Part shown: positions 1 to 48,204 of the stretch, in pieces
Layout: each line of letters begins with the position of its first letter
How positions within the stretch are numbered: position 1 is the stretch's first letter
Assembly: GCA_949130485.1 (NCBI GenBank)
Contig: OX422186.1
Location: forward strand, 5,303,792-5,367,791
From: Agelas oroides
Taxonomy: Eukaryota > Porifera > Demospongiae > Agelasida > Agelasidae
Length of the DNA: 64,000 nucleotides
Direction: 5' to 3'
The notes under the pieces: generated by a model
What the model was told of the DNA's origin: nothing
Database searches by the model: none
The model's input: only the letters and a program-made list of their open reading frames with translations
Translations under genes and position numbers: made by a program

Positions 1-310
1 AAACAAGACAAGTTCCAGCCGAGAGACAAGTCCTACTTCTAGAACATAACCGAGTCCGAAGCAGAACCGCTGAAGGATTGTTCCGCTGCAAGCGTTGCAA
101 ATCCAAAAGTGGCTTCTTTTTCTCTACGTTAGCTACATTTTGCCACTGCGGACATTTCACGCATGTCGTTCGGCAACCCTTCGGAGCTATTCCTTCTAGC
201 TCGGATATGTTTTGTACGCTTGATGTTGTTCTCCGTCGGCGCTTGTCTCGTCTTCGTAGCTAGTACAGAACGCAAGATCGGTCTTCTCACTAGCATGGCT
301 ATTTAGCCTA

Positions 311-661
311 TTACATATAAGCGTGACATGTTACGCCTGTGCCGTGGTAAGATTCACCAGGCCTTCTCCCTCCGTTTTTGCATGCAAGAGCCAAAATGGA
401 GCAGGAGCAGTCCAAGCGTGATCGTGCTAGAGAGCGAAAACGGAAACAAAGGGACACTGCATCAGAAGAGAGTAAGGCAAAGGAGAAAGAGTCTGACAGA
501 GTGAGGAAGAAGCGATGTATACAGGGAGGGTCTAGTGGAGACAGGTAGGACAAACGTTTAGTCTTTGTCCAGTATATGTTAACTACTATGCCCTTCGCCA
601 CTTCCTGAAACTCTTCAGACGACCGCTTTGCCATCTTCACCGCTAAGCTCGTCCCCAGCAC
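311..661 (-). repeat. Dispersed repeat, copy 1 (inverted relative to 19850-20100)
   Basis: This segment matches 19850-20100 in inverted orientation. Both copies contain a stretch starting ATGGCAAAGCG on one strand and, on the opposite strand, a basic Arg/Lys/Glu-rich reading frame. Here that frame starts with the ATG at about 396 on the plus strand, runs about 50 codons (RDRARERKRKQR, DRVRKKR) and meets a possible splice donor at about 547 (AG/GTAGGA). In the second copy the frame has in-frame stops. The composition resembles the basic N-terminus of the Helitron-type ORF at 59.3-60.9 kb, so it may be a fragment of a TE-encoded N-terminus. No function is assigned. Confidence 0.45.
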
Positions 662-1313
662 CTGGCACCTACACGCTACACGTGGTTACAACGGATATCT
701 ACTTGCATATTTCCGGATATTCTTCTGCGCGAGGCATACACTGCGCATGCGTATTCCTAGTAATTATGTGTAACATTACCAGCTAGAATCAACCACTCTC
801 TGTACCACACTTTGACCCCTCTGTGAAGCCAATTTCCTGATTTTGATCACATGACAACTGACCAGCACTGAAAACTGAACTGACACAGCTTAAAAACTGA
901 CCAGTCCATGCCCCCAAAATTGGGTCCCCCCTGCTCTTACTATGGAGAAAATACAGCTCTATGTTCTAATGAAAAATTTAGCTGACTCAAACAAACCTTT
1001 TTTACTTGTTGCACTTTATCTTGCTCCCACTTAGCTACTCTGTTTCTCAGCCAAGCATTCAGATCTGTATGCCACCAGTGAGATTGAAACGTGCAGGATT
1101 ACTCTGGTGATCTCAATAGAGCCCTTATATATTTATGGGTTGTCCTTTGTGTTTATCCATTGTTGGTGGACAAGAACAACGGATAAACACAAAGGAGAAT
1201 TGCACACCTAAGGGCTTTATTGAGATCACCAGAATCACATATAAGTAGGTGCGGTGGAAATGTATGGTTCTCAAAGCGTCATATAAGGATCTGTGGTGCT
1301 TAATGCTGGGTGC

Positions 1314-1473
1314 TTACAAACCACAAGCATAACCAGCATCTAACATAAAACCACAAGCATAACCAGCATCTAACATAAAACCACAAGCATAACCAGCATC
1401 TAACATAAAACCACAAGCATAACCAGCATCTAACACAAAACCACAAGCAATTAACACAAAACCACAAGCAACT
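1314..1473. repeat. 30-bp minisatellite, about 5 copies
   Basis: Four nearly identical 30-bp units (CCACAAGCATAACCAGCATC plus 10 bp) run from 1321 to 1440, followed by shortened units. The reading frames across it are low-complexity repeats and are not genes. Confidence 0.9.
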
Positions 1474-1479
1474 AATATG

Positions 1480-2780
1480 CACATGTAGCTATAATAAAAG
1501 TGTCAAGTGCTGTAAGTGAATGCAGTCTGTCACTGCCAGGTGTCAGGGCATGGCCAAAGCGAAAATCATTACATACACACCATAAAATGATGAACATGCT
1601 GTAAAAAAATTAAAAATACTAGTAGCTTAGCAAGTGCAAGCTGCCAGAATTGTTTCTCCTGTTCTCCAGCTCCACCCAATATGGTATAGTACCAAGGTAA
1701 TTCTTCCCGCTCCTCCCTCTCCCCTCACTGGCCTGGCCTCATATCATGTTCATCAAGGTGATTGATTTATGTAAACTTGTTATTTATCTCAGCACTCCAT
1801 TGCCAGTGACTGTTTCCTCTCTCAAAGTTGCTTGTTCTGGCCAGAGGATTTAGAGTCAACACTTTTGTAATGGCTAACAGTAGAATATCGATCCACATGT
1901 TCACTTCTTCTCAATGCATTCTCCAACCAGTCTGTTGCAAGATGTCCCAAAACACCTGCAAAATCTTTTATAAAATACTTCATGGTAACAAAATAGCTTT
2001 AATTCAAACTGACCGAAAACAGGACAGCTAGTACATGATCATGACCACATGTACAACGAGTCTTCTTAGGACAGTTTATACTAGGTAGGTAGTATGAATC
2101 CAAAATAGGTAACTGTGTTCACATAGCTAGAGGACACTATAATGCTTATGCCAGGTGTGTGTGTTTGTAAGGTTGCAATGATTAGAAGGGGCACTTTAGT
2201 CAAGGACATGGTGACAAAATGTTTCAGCTGTGTCTGAGTATGCATGCATTCAATTAGAGCTTCATCTGCACCATGATATGTCATTGTCACTGACAAGGGA
2301 CTTTTCTGATATATTGCTGTCATTAGATGCATGGACAGGGGTGAAGGCAGTTTATCCAATGATTCTGTGCTCATGAACTATCTACTGCTGTAACTGTCTT
2401 TTCTTTAGAACATCTCAAACACTTTTATTATATTTTCTGTCTTGGAAAGTAATAAGGTACAACCTTTGCACTGGTAATATAACACACTGAATTAGAAGAG
2501 GGGTGATTGCAAATCGAAAAATAAAGCAACAGGAGATCTGGGAATGAGGCTTATGATATACAGGAAATGTTGCCAATTTAGGCAGCAGAATACAAACAAT
2601 CATTACCAAAATTGTGCTACAGCTACATGCAAATTTCACAGTGCAAAAAAAGAAGAAGAATACATGTATATGAAAAGCCCCCAAAAATAATTCAAGAAGC
2701 AAGACTGTAATTTATAAGATAAATTTATGGTATGTGTACATTTACAACTTATTGCATGAAGTGAATTGTTGATATTGTCA
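1480..2780. other. Gene-free A/T-rich stretch
   Basis: I see no coding exon, RNA gene or clear transposon here. It lies 3' of the minus-strand beta-helix/multi-TM gene and probably holds its 3' UTR. Short open frames lack similarity or codon structure. Confidence 0.4.
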
Positions 2781-2781
2781 A

Positions 2782-5700
2782 TCAATCATCAGTGAGTAGG
2801 GGTTCCCTCAGGTTAATCACAGTCCTTGTAGGAGGGCGGGGAGGGGGGGCATCAACAGCGGACTCCACAGAGTCCTCCACTGCCCTTCTCTCCCTTCTGT
2901 CTCCCTTCTCATTTTTGTGCTTCCTGAAATGGAAGTGCAGCTTTGTGGACTTGAAGTAAAGACAGGTGTGGTAGAAGATGATGCAAATGAAGGTAGTGAA
3001 TGCAACTCCAGTACTTATACAAAGTAGAGCAATTTGTCCCTCACTTGAATTTCCATTTGATGCATGCCTGTTGTAGATGGTCCATCCTGAAAGGATTAAC
3101 AGGTTTAGAATAAAGGATAGCTCTAGGATATTTATGGCCGTGCTCTTATAGGCAACTCCTGTAATTGAGGTACAACACAGGAGTATTGACAACACAGTCA
3201 CAGTGAGTAGGTGGTTTATGTCTGAATCACCAAGAACATTCAAGCCAAACCCCACAAGCAGGATACTGCGAACCACCAACATTAGACCATTCCAAAACCG
3301 AAATTTATCTTTGTATGGTCCTTGGTATGCATCCAGTAGTGGCACCAGTCTAATCTTTACCCACTTGAATAGGAAGTGGTTGGAGGCTTGTATGCAGGGG
3401 GCAAACAAGAGTAACAGAGTGAATGGAAGGAGGAAGAACAGTGTGACAGTCAAGGCCATCAGGAACAAGGCCATGTGCTTTCCTTGAAGATAAGGGACAT
3501 TCCCATCGTACAGCCACACAGCTAGTGGCTTGCCATCCCCATGGTAGTTCTGCAGGTAAGTGAATGAGAAGGCAGTAATGACAGTTCGTTGCAGTTTGGC
3601 ATATGAAAGGAGAAACAGAGTAGCAAGCACCAAAACTGCACTGGAACCCACCAACTTGACAATGATGATGGAGCGCCTGCTCAAGTAGATGATAACTCCA
3701 ACTATTATCCATATGTAAATTGGAAAAGCAAATTGTAACCATGTCCTAATGTAAGCATCCATGCCATTGACAAAACAGGTCTCAATTCCAAGATCCAAAT
3801 TTAGCCATGCTATGAAGACTGCAAGCACTTGTTGAAGTATTTTCAGAGCAGGTATCTTTGGTGTCACAAAAAAGAAAGCATGATTTACACGAACAATGTT
3901 GGCATAAAAGATGAGCCCATTGATGGTTCCCCTGGAGACAGTGAGGTTGCAGACCACCAGGAACAGTACTAGCATCAGTCCAGCTAGTGCAAATGGAAGG
4001 ATAAGAGCAAGGTGAGTGTTTGTGCACTCCAAACACTGGGAAGTTCCAATTGCCAGACTGAAGTTGGACTTGCATCTACCACAGAGAAGGCCTGAACGTC
4101 CATATGCACACTGTTCATCTGGGTGGTTCAGCTGCAACCAAAGTTGAGTGGGTCTGCAGTAGTCAAGTGGGCAGTTGTCATGTAGTAAAGTGTCTGTTCC
4201 ATTAGGGTGGGTGCTAATCCATATTGATTTGGTTCTTTGTACCATTGGCGTTGCCCCAGATATGTTGCAGAGTAGATGTTTGTTTTTCAGTAGTGGATTG
4301 CAGTCACACTTGGCAATGATTGTGGATAGTTGAAAGCCAGGGGGACAAGAGAGGAGCGTGATATTTACTAGAGCAGCTAAATGAGCTGTCTTTTGATCAT
4401 TTTGGACACCGTCTACCTCTAACACCATCAGTTCAAAATGTCTAGTTGAGAAGATGGTATACGTTAGGTTTGTACACGAATAATCAACCTTTTGAGTGTT
4501 TTGTAGTGGAGCAAGGTGGGCTCCACTAGATTTGTTTACAAATTCACCACGCACAAAACCAGGAACAGATCCATTTCTCTGTCCATAAAGCACTACTGGA
4601 ATTTGGAATATTTGTCCAGGATAAACATGAACTAGGTGCATCTTGGTTCCAAATGGAGTCTTAAGGGTACACAGATGGACTGCAACAGGATTAGATGATA
4701 CTTGTGATACAGCCGAAGAGCTATTGTCAATAATGTTAAATATCCTGCTAAATACAGTGCTGCCATGTACAGAACTTATACTACTGGTATAAAGAAAACA
4801 CAGGTTAATCTCTCCTCCATACACTGCACTTCCTGCCTCATCAGCAGTGTTGTTTTCCAAGGTAATCACATAATTTTTGTAATACTTGGAATAGGGATAA
4901 TACAGATTCAACAGTTGAAAGAAACATGGGATTCTTATTGCTGTAACTAAATCTTCGACATAGATACCACCTCCCCTTTTTGCATGATTGTTGGCAACTA
5001 GAATGTGAGCATGGGGCATCAGGTTAAATGTAGAACCACCTTGTAAGATCATAGCTCCTCCAAGTGTCCCATTGTTTCCTGAGAAGATTACATGCCCTCC
5101 AAAGTACAGTGTGCTGTCGAATGCTTGCAGTGCTGTTTGTTTGTTGAGTGTAAAAATGCAGTTGGTGAATTTAAGATTTTTTAATCCATATACAGCAACA
5201 ACATTGAGACTATTGGAGTTGGAATTTTTCTCTGGTGTCACGTGATTGGTGAAGTTTGTGTCTTGGACCAAGACTTCTAACCCTGATGTACTGGGTAGTA
5301 TAGTAGGTTGCCCTATTCTCATAGCACTTCCAACTGGACTTACATTTCTCTCAAATGTACAATTTTGAATAATCACTTTATACTTAAAAGTATTAGTGTT
5401 TCCTATATACAGTTGAATGTTAATACCTCGTCCAGTGTTGGCATAGAACTTTGAGTCAGATATGTGCAGAAGTGTCTGGTTGGTGTTAGAGATCTGTGCT
5501 GATTGGCCCACTGCATCATAATAGAATTCAAATCCTGCTATTGGTATATATTTATCTGGTGATAGTATGTGGTTTGCCATGGAACTTGTACTGTTCTTGA
5601 TTTTTATATTTCCAATATAACCATAGAGATGAAAGAGAAAATTTGCTCCTCTCTTTGCTGTATTTCTTGTGCTGATTACATTGCATATTGAAAAACCAAC

Positions 5701-6478
5701 CTTATACTGAAGTGTGTTTGACAAGTATATACCTAATCCACTTGCAAATTCTAACTGTTGTCCTTTTGCTATATATACACCATCGCTGAATACACACGAG
5801 TGAATACTCATCACATAGGTACTGCCTGTTACTGTGCCAGTTACAGATTCTTCCAGTCCCATGAAAAATAGGTACATATTTCCCCCAATACACGTCCCCA
5901 GGCCATAGGAGCAGTTGGTTGAACTCAGGGTGTAGTAGTTGTTGAACATAAATTTTGAGTGAGTTATAGATGAATTCCCCAGAACATTCACACCCAGTAC
6001 TCCAAATCCAGTGCTGTTTTCCACAGAGATGTCTGATAGTTTCAGTGAAATGATATCTATAAAGAGTAATGCTGCACTCGTATCTTCATCCTGTACCTCT
6101 ATATCCAATGAATTTAATGGTAAAGAGGGGTATCCACAGTGAACTACTGATAGATGTTTTATTCACAATGTTCCAAAATATCAGGATTGCCGGTTTCACA
6201 CGTATGATCTTCGCAGTGTATCCAGTGAGGGTGAGGTTGGAAATGTCTTTGATAAACAACTCGCCAGGAGTGTGAATCTTATGAACACCATGCAGGAAAC
6301 TTACTCTTGCATTGGATGTGAAGTACAGTGCAATGTTCTCTAGATAGTGGGAAAGGGTGTGGCATGGATGCGCAGGGCACGGGGTATCCTCGTTGGGTGT
6401 TGCATAGTATTCAGTTTGGATGGCATAGCCCAACATCAGGAGTGCGACCAGGAAAGCTACTACTTGCACAGCTTTCAT
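2782..6478 (-). CDS. Beta-helix-like ectodomain, multi-pass membrane protein
   Basis: A long frame (6108-2782, about 1,108 codons) is preceded in another frame by an N-terminal segment whose ATG at 6478 starts a hydrophobic signal-like peptide (MKAVQVVAFLVALLMLGYA). The frames must join near 6110-6160, where the sequence needs a one-base shift or a very small intron. Residues 1-450 of the long frame are N-glycosylation-rich, with short repeating beta-strand-like segments (SNLTLTG, KNLKFTNCIF, GGAMILQGGS) typical of right-handed parallel beta-helices. A Cys-rich juxtamembrane region follows (CAYGRSGLLCGRCKSNFSL), then about eight hydrophobic helices and a basic Ser/Arg-rich cytoplasmic tail. 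I recognise the architecture as an uncharacterised family common in sponge genomes. A surface receptor or recognition role is inference. No introns are obvious in the main frame. Confidence 0.75.
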
Positions 6479-6679
6479 TGCTACGTAGCTATGCCTGTGG
6501 GAATATGTGTATATATATAGTAAGCATATGTAAAGAACAAAACAAGCATGTTGGAATACACATACTGTTCCACATGTGTCAGTTTTATACACTATTTTTG
6601 CAGTATCACCATTTTGGAGCTGTATTTAATTGTTGTATGACAAGAAGTTTATTTGTTTTCATTGGGAACAACTGAGCAC

Positions 6680-6845
6680 ATACAAAATGTCAAGGTTCAT
6701 GCACAACATGCCAACATTAATGCACAACATGCCATCATGTAAGCACTGTCATCATGCATGCATAACTTGTCATATATCAGCATGTATTTGCAATATGCCA
6801 ACATGCATGCACAATATATCATCGTGCATGCACACCGCGCCAACA
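6680..6845. repeat. Degenerate CATGCATGCACAA tandem repeat
   Basis: About seven imperfect units built on ATGCACAACATGCCA and CATGCATGCACAATA lie just upstream of the beta-helix gene. Open frames here are repeat artefacts. Confidence 0.7.
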
Positions 6846-6849
6846 TGAC

Positions 6850-8156
6850 ATCGCAGCATCCAGCACGCAAATATCAAAGTTCATGGATAAGCCCACAAGG
6901 GGATTTCCCTCCACACGCGCTTTTGGAAAAGACTGCTGAGAAGCCAAGCCCGCTTGGAAACGAATGTAACTTGTAAGCGACAGATGGGAGAACCACTACC
7001 AACCTATAGCTGTCAAGGGCCCAGGGGTACGTTGCATCAGATATATTGTTGTTGTCCCGCTGTTTATACTCTTCGGTTCACAATGACTGCATCGGAGAGC
7101 CTGATTGTAGATGTGGTTGCATGAAAGTGCGATGGCAGTGTCAGCTATAGTGTTGCTCTCTCGGCATAATTGCGAAACGTAGCGAGTGTAACCCTGCACC
7201 GGAGTTCATTGCACTGGGAATTTCAGGTATACATGTAAGACCAGAAGCACCGTCTGCCATGTTGTAGAACTATGTCCTACCTTATATTTTGTGCACAATT
7301 CTTGACTGGAATCACAGTGAATAACAAGTGAAAGAAGGTGCACACAAATTTCTGCACTATATTAGCTACCTGAGATCACTTTGGAGTGTAAACAAGAAAC
7401 TAGTGTATGCACAGTTTGACTTGCTCTAAAACTGGTCACCCCGGCCCACACACCTGAGTCCCTAGCCATGCATGCAGCTCAGCAGTCAGTGCACAAACAC
7501 AATTTTCCTTACTAGGGATACACATTGTGCAAAATGACCTCGCTCCGCGAACGTCCGCGTTTGCCCTCGTATATTTCCCAAGTGTACTTTGTACGTTCCC
7601 AATCCATGTATCCTGGGAACCAGACCAGTCTTACCATGTAAAAATGGCTCCTGTTGTAAGCTTGAGTTGGTAGGAACAAAGAGCGTGTTTGTCTTATGCT
7701 ACAGTCGCTATTTGTCTGCCGTTGGTTGCTCACAGGTGGAACTGTCATACCAGTAAGTTTGATAGCTGTTGTGCCTACCGTTCTGGAGAAATCCGTGTTT
7801 TACGGATATCTCACTGCTGCGTCTGTTTCCCTTGGGCTACCGACACAGTTTGTTCACTGTTGTTTAGTAACAGCTAGAGCTTTCATGTCTGCCAGTCTGA
7901 TAGTGATCCCGTACACCATTCTTGAGATATCGAAGTTTTTAGGCCAACACGACGACGACGACGACGAAAAATCTCAATTGAACCCGGGTATAGCCTCGCT
8001 TCGCTCGGAATAAGAAATTGCTTTGTGAATATAATTCAGCAGAAAATAAAATACCAGCTATTTGTATGTGGTGTGACCTTTCAACCACTCCCTACCTCTG
8101 AAGCTGTATCAATAGTCTTCTCAATTCCTTCCAGCCTGAATACGTATTATTTATAA
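6850..8156. other. Gene-free stretch with one unassigned 105-codon frame
   Basis: I can assign no gene here. A 105-codon plus-strand frame at 7696-8013 contains a (GAC)n run coding for Asp repeats. It has no recognisable domain and sits in repeat-like sequence, so I do not call it. Confidence 0.35.
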
Positions 8157-8322
8157 CACACTTAGCTAACCATAAGTGTTTTAATTTGCGCGCGCGAGGA
8201 TGATGCAATAATGGTCGAGGTTACGTAATGCACGAGCCGAAGGCGAGTGCATTACGTAACCGAGACCATTATTGCATCATCCGAGTGCGCCAAATTAAAA
8301 CACGTGAGGTTAGCTAAGTGTG
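8157..8322. repeat. 165-bp near-perfect palindrome
   Basis: The left arm (CACTTAGCTAACC ... GTTACGTAATGCAC) is repeated as its reverse complement around a 13-bp centre (GAGCCGAAGGCGA at about 8233). The arms are about 75 bp with few mismatches. It abuts the left terminal repeat of the foldback element starting at 8321. Confidence 0.85.
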
Positions 8323-9690
8323 TTATTATTGCTGATCACGTGACCTTCAGCCAATCAGGTGGCGGGTTTGTTGTTGCTGAGTCATTCCAAACGTTCGCGA
8401 ATTCGAGAGAGCTGTTGTGTAAATGGCTCGAAAAGGCAATTGTACGTCGTGTTATCACTAGTTAACCCTCGGCGCGCATGCGCAGCGAGGGTTACGGTAG
8501 TTGTCCTGTGTGTCTGTCCGTTTTCTCTATTCTGCCTTCTCGCGCTTTTAGGCGTCCAACGAGAGGTATCAGCGGCTACAGCGCGGAAAATGCAGTAAAA
8601 CTAAAAAGCCGTTTTCTCTAAAACTGTTTAGTTCAAAAGTTAGAAGCGTTAACTTATAAACTTACGGCGACTAAGTCAGCCATTTTCTTCACGTGCAATG
8701 TTTCCGTATACCTCCGTAACACGTACGTAGCAGTAATGTGTGATCACGTGACTTGGAGCACGCGGTATAGCGGTATTGTGATTTTTCCGTCGAACTTAGA
8801 CGTTTGTGACTGTCGAGAGGTTCAGAAAGGTATGCCCACAGTGTAATACCGTAGTGCATGCAATGGAGTGCAATAGGTCTATGCGTCTGAGAAAGGTATG
8901 CCCACAGTGTAATACCGTAGTGCACGTGAAGAGGTCAGTTTGTGACTGTGGCCATGCCTTCGCATCGAAGGAAAGGAAAGCACGGTGTAGTCAACACACA
9001 AGTACAATCACATCCACTGCTGCGCCGAGGGTTTGGCACTTCAGTGCCTTTTCATTTAGGTAAGCAAAAAGTTAGACAGAACGTTGAGAGCTGTTTTATA
9101 GACAAGGCAGTAGCCAAACGACTGCTGGATTCGTGTAAGGAGCGCAAGGGCTGCCGCTCAAATCGATGTCCTGCACCATAAGTTCGTTGTCGATGCTACT
9201 AGACTTGCTTGCTGGTTGGGGAAGCGGGTAGACGTGTCACGGAAGTCCGAAAAGACGGCACCAAGTAAGCTAACACTTCGTAAGTACTTTCCATATTCGT
9301 GTTCTTTGTATACTTGCTTTTGTGCTGTTTTAAAGCATTTCAGTGAAGTGAATAGTAGACTTGGCATCTTCGTTAAGCGCAAACGACGCGCGCTTTAGCA
9401 CTTCTCAACGACATTGGGGGCTTACCGGCCCGTTCTGTGTGGACACGCGTATGTGCGCAGAAACAACCAGTTTTAGTACCTTCAGTCGGCAATATACTTC
9501 CATGCACATCGTTTTGCCTGTATTTCATGCCTTAGACTTGTGGAAATCACTCAACGTTGTACTTAGAAAAGTGTGCACTAACAACCTAATGCACACTTAA
9601 GTGTACATTAAGCGATTTAATGCGCAGTCACCTGACCAAATTCTAAACACCTGATTGGCTGAAGGTCACGTGATCAGCAATAATAACTCA
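8321..9690. mobile_element. DNA element with 40-bp terminal inverted repeats
   Basis: 8321-8361 (TGTTATTATTGCTGATCACG ... CAATCAGGTG) recurs inverted at 9649-9688. The 1.37-kb interior holds a small hairpin at 8467-8498 (CCTCGGCGCGCATGCGCAGCGAGG type) and a zinc-ribbon-like ORF at 8806-9063. No transposase is recognisable, so this is a non-autonomous or decayed transposon. Its target duplication is not clear because a palindrome abuts the left end. Confidence 0.65.
8806..9063 (+). CDS. Small zinc-ribbon-like ORF inside an inverted-repeat element
   Basis: The 85-codon frame contains two tandem copies of RKVCPQCNTVVH. Only the second is completed by the other half of a zinc ribbon (VCDCGHAF), giving a CPxC...CxCG pattern like UPF0547-type zinc ribbons. 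The first copy is followed by an unrelated linker, so half the motif was duplicated: the DNA repeat (GGTATGCCCACAGTGTAATA) is at 8829 and 8895. I have seen similar Cys motifs in metazoan TE proteins. Whether this fragment is translated is unknown. Confidence 0.4.
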   Translation: MTVERFRKVCPQCNTVVHAMECNRSMRLRKVCPQCNTVVHVKRSVCDCGHAFASKERKARCSQHTSTITSTAAPRVWHFSAFSFR

Positions 9691-10800
9691 TAAAGTTCTG
9701 TTTTTGTGTTAGCAAGAGGGAATCATTCCACTTAATACTCCATGAATTTATGATGGCATGATCTACATTGATTAGCACCAGTGTGGATGATTCACCTACT
9801 TCCTCTCTTCAATATGTTTGCAAGAGAGGATTGCTTGGCACCATATATAATAATATATGTTATACTTCATGAAGTGGATGGTGTGATATGATTAGTAGCT
9901 ATATTTGGCCTTAACACATGAACCACTGTGAAGCTGGCCACATCAGACTCTATACTGTACATGGAAACAAGGACACTTTGGAATCAATGTACAGAAGTGC
10001 ACGATTTTTTGCATGTTAAGGAGTTATTTACCACATAAAATTCTAGCCAATTTCATGTGGTGACTTTGCTTGGCCTGCCTTTTAACCCTTTAATACCAAA
10101 AACAAAATTCTCATTCAACGTTTCTCACCAGCTTCCTAGCATATGGTGATACACTGCGCTAAGCGCTTTCCGTGCATGGCACTTGTTGTATCTGTGAAGT
10201 AGTGCAAATATACAACTTCATAAGACGTTTTCAATTTAGTTAGAAGTAAACACATCATGAAAAGATCAGGATGGACACATCACAAATGCAGACATTAACT
10301 TAGGCCTACCTGCATACACATATTTATCTACTCATGCATTTTATGGACCTCTATTCACACTTACATGCCAGTGTATGCATTGCAAACACTAGTGTGTTAC
10401 CTGCTAAAAAGGATGATATTTTTGATCATGGAAAATTTCATGTACTACAGCAAGAAGAACACAGTGACAGATACTGAACAAATGTGCATTGTGTGGCAGA
10501 ATCCATCCAAATGTATTGGCAAGTGCAGCTCAGTTTATGATTACATAGTTACCAGGTGGTTTATTGATAGGCCATGCAGCCAGGCAGTATTGTTAGTGAT
10601 ATTGCCACCCCGACTTTTCTTGTCATTAAAGATTTTATTTCTGATTGCTTATGTGGAATCCAAAAACAAATCACAAATCAGAAAACTGCACTTTGCAGTA
10701 AGTACAGCATTTGAGATTAGTAGCTAGCAAAATAATGAAAAATTAAACTAAAACCTTCATTAAAATGACATTGTCAAAAGAAATCGTGGTCACTGAACTA
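9690..10800. other. Gene-free stretch 3' of the GPCR gene
   Basis: The region is A/T-rich with no recognisable coding sequence or transposon ends. A 120-codon plus-strand frame (10365-10727) shows no domain and is probably chance. The 3' UTR of the minus-strand GPCR gene probably lies at its right end. Confidence 0.4.
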
Positions 10801-10802
10801 TA

Positions 10803-46503
<35,701 letters not shown>

Positions 46504-46882
46504 GGATACAGGCTTCTTCCCCCACCACTCAGGTGTTGCTAACAATCCAAGCCTAGACACACTTGCTCATGCAGGTATAGCTGCACACGATGGCATCCAA
46601 GTTTCACGCTATACTAAATCCATGATCTGGAGGATTATGGTTAAGATCCGTGATGTGTCACCAGGTTTGCTTTATTCAATTAGTCTCTAGTATCAAAATA
46701 AACTTATCATAACCACTACATGTCTTTTAGGGTTGAGAGATGGCTTGCAGAGTAGCAAATCACTCATGCATGCCAAATTAATTAATTAAATAATGCAAAG
46801 TTATTACACATGCTATAGACTCTGCTGATTCCCCTCAACCAACTGGGTGTTAGCAACATGATTGAGAAAACGCTGAAACGAA

Positions 46883-46992
46883 ATGGAAGCTGCACCCACA
46901 AAATTACAAGTTCTGCGCAAGCGCATCACAGCAGGCGGATTATCTCCTGTGCTATGTGCATGGAGTGACCCAGCCTCGGCAGTGTTAGTGAG
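46883..46992 (+). CDS. Candidate first exon of an unrecognised gene
   Basis: ATG at 46883 in a purine-rich context (ACGAAATGG) opens MEAAPTKLQVLRKRITAGG ... WSDPASAVLV and ends at a good donor (AG/GTAAGG) in phase 2. The next exon is not settled; its phase does not fit 47540 directly. Confidence 0.4.
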
Positions 46993-47539
46993 GTAAGGCT
47001 AATGTTGTTCTCTAGCTGTGGCAGCTACTTTCGTACGTATAGTGCTCCAGAGCAAGTCAGCCAACTTTTAAAAATCCTCATTGAGAGCTTCTTGAGCTCC
47101 GAAACAGTCTGCTATGCACATCACTTATATATACACTGTTAAAATAGAGGTGTGAAAGTAACACCGGTAGTGTTAAAGTAAGCATATATCTGTAGTGCAA
47201 GTATCAACCCATGAGGTGTAGTATAATACTTGGTTGTTTAGTTCAGCACCAGCATGGCTTAGTGTAAACCACCATGGAGTAGGATTGACACCAATGTGAG
47301 GCCACATGATACATGCAAGAAAGGGAGGTGTTATACCAACACCAGGAGTGCTATTTATGTAGTGCTAAAGTTAACCCAGTAGGTGCAGTGTATAGCACTA
47401 CATGTTTTACTTTAGCCCTAACATAGTTTGATTTAAAACTCTAGTGTAGAAACAGCACCAAGAGTAGGGTTTATAAGCTTCATACTATAGTGCACCTCAG
47501 ACAAGAATTTCCTGAGTATTTTTTTCATAAAACATACAG

Positions 47540-47744
47540 ATAGCTACTGTATTACACACTTCCTCGGTTAATTTGCTACAATACATTGATGTTAACCACC
47601 TTGAAACAATTGCTGACATCGATTTGAAGGCACTATATATCATGGACTTGCTAAAATTTGGAGTTAAACATATAGTGCTCCAAACGCTTGCTGCGGTGGG
47701 AATCCGTGCAGAGATGCAGTTTCTAGCCTGCTGTGTCTCACTGG
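47540..47744 (+). CDS. Candidate exon with SAM-like helices
   Basis: After CATACAG, 68 codons are open: SVNLLQYIDVNHLETIADID, LKALYIMDLLKFGVKHIVLQ, ending at GTAAGT. The spacing of LEHL/DLKALGI/LLKFG/HIVLQTL resembles the helices of a SAM domain. No family is assigned. Confidence 0.4.
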
Positions 47745-48204
47745 GTAAGTAGATCTATTTCCGTGCTACTATCTATGGTGCTACGTATGCGCATACTGAA
47801 CTTCGTACTTTGCACTTTGTACAATCGCGTGATTTTCGGCGCGCGGGCAGCGCAGCAGCTGCCGATTTCTCTTGAGTGCGATTTGAACCTTCTGTGGCCT
47901 TTCCCTGGTTTGTAACTTCCAACTTTTGTGATTCTAGCAACCTCCTACTGGGTGAAGGAGCTAGAATATGAGGCCAGAAGTTCAGAAGTATCAGGCAAGC
48001 TAAACCTGAATCTAGCCCTAAGCATTCGTCTAACCCTTTGTGGGTGGCAACCCTTTGTGGTAGTCTCGCGTGGCCACACCCCGTTCCGCAAGAGAGGGAC
48101 CCATTGTTGATCACCTATGGTAGACGTTTGTGGTTCCATATATGGTATATGGCCAGATGTACATGACTGCAGTAGCTACATGCACAGTCTCTATTTATAT
48201 TAAC

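Noticed and set aside
1300-1482. 60-codon Cys/Trp-rich frame
   Set aside because: Read from the 30-bp minisatellite; no independent support.
10365-10727. 120-codon plus-strand frame
   Set aside because: No domain, no splice context and a composition like the surrounding A/T-rich DNA.
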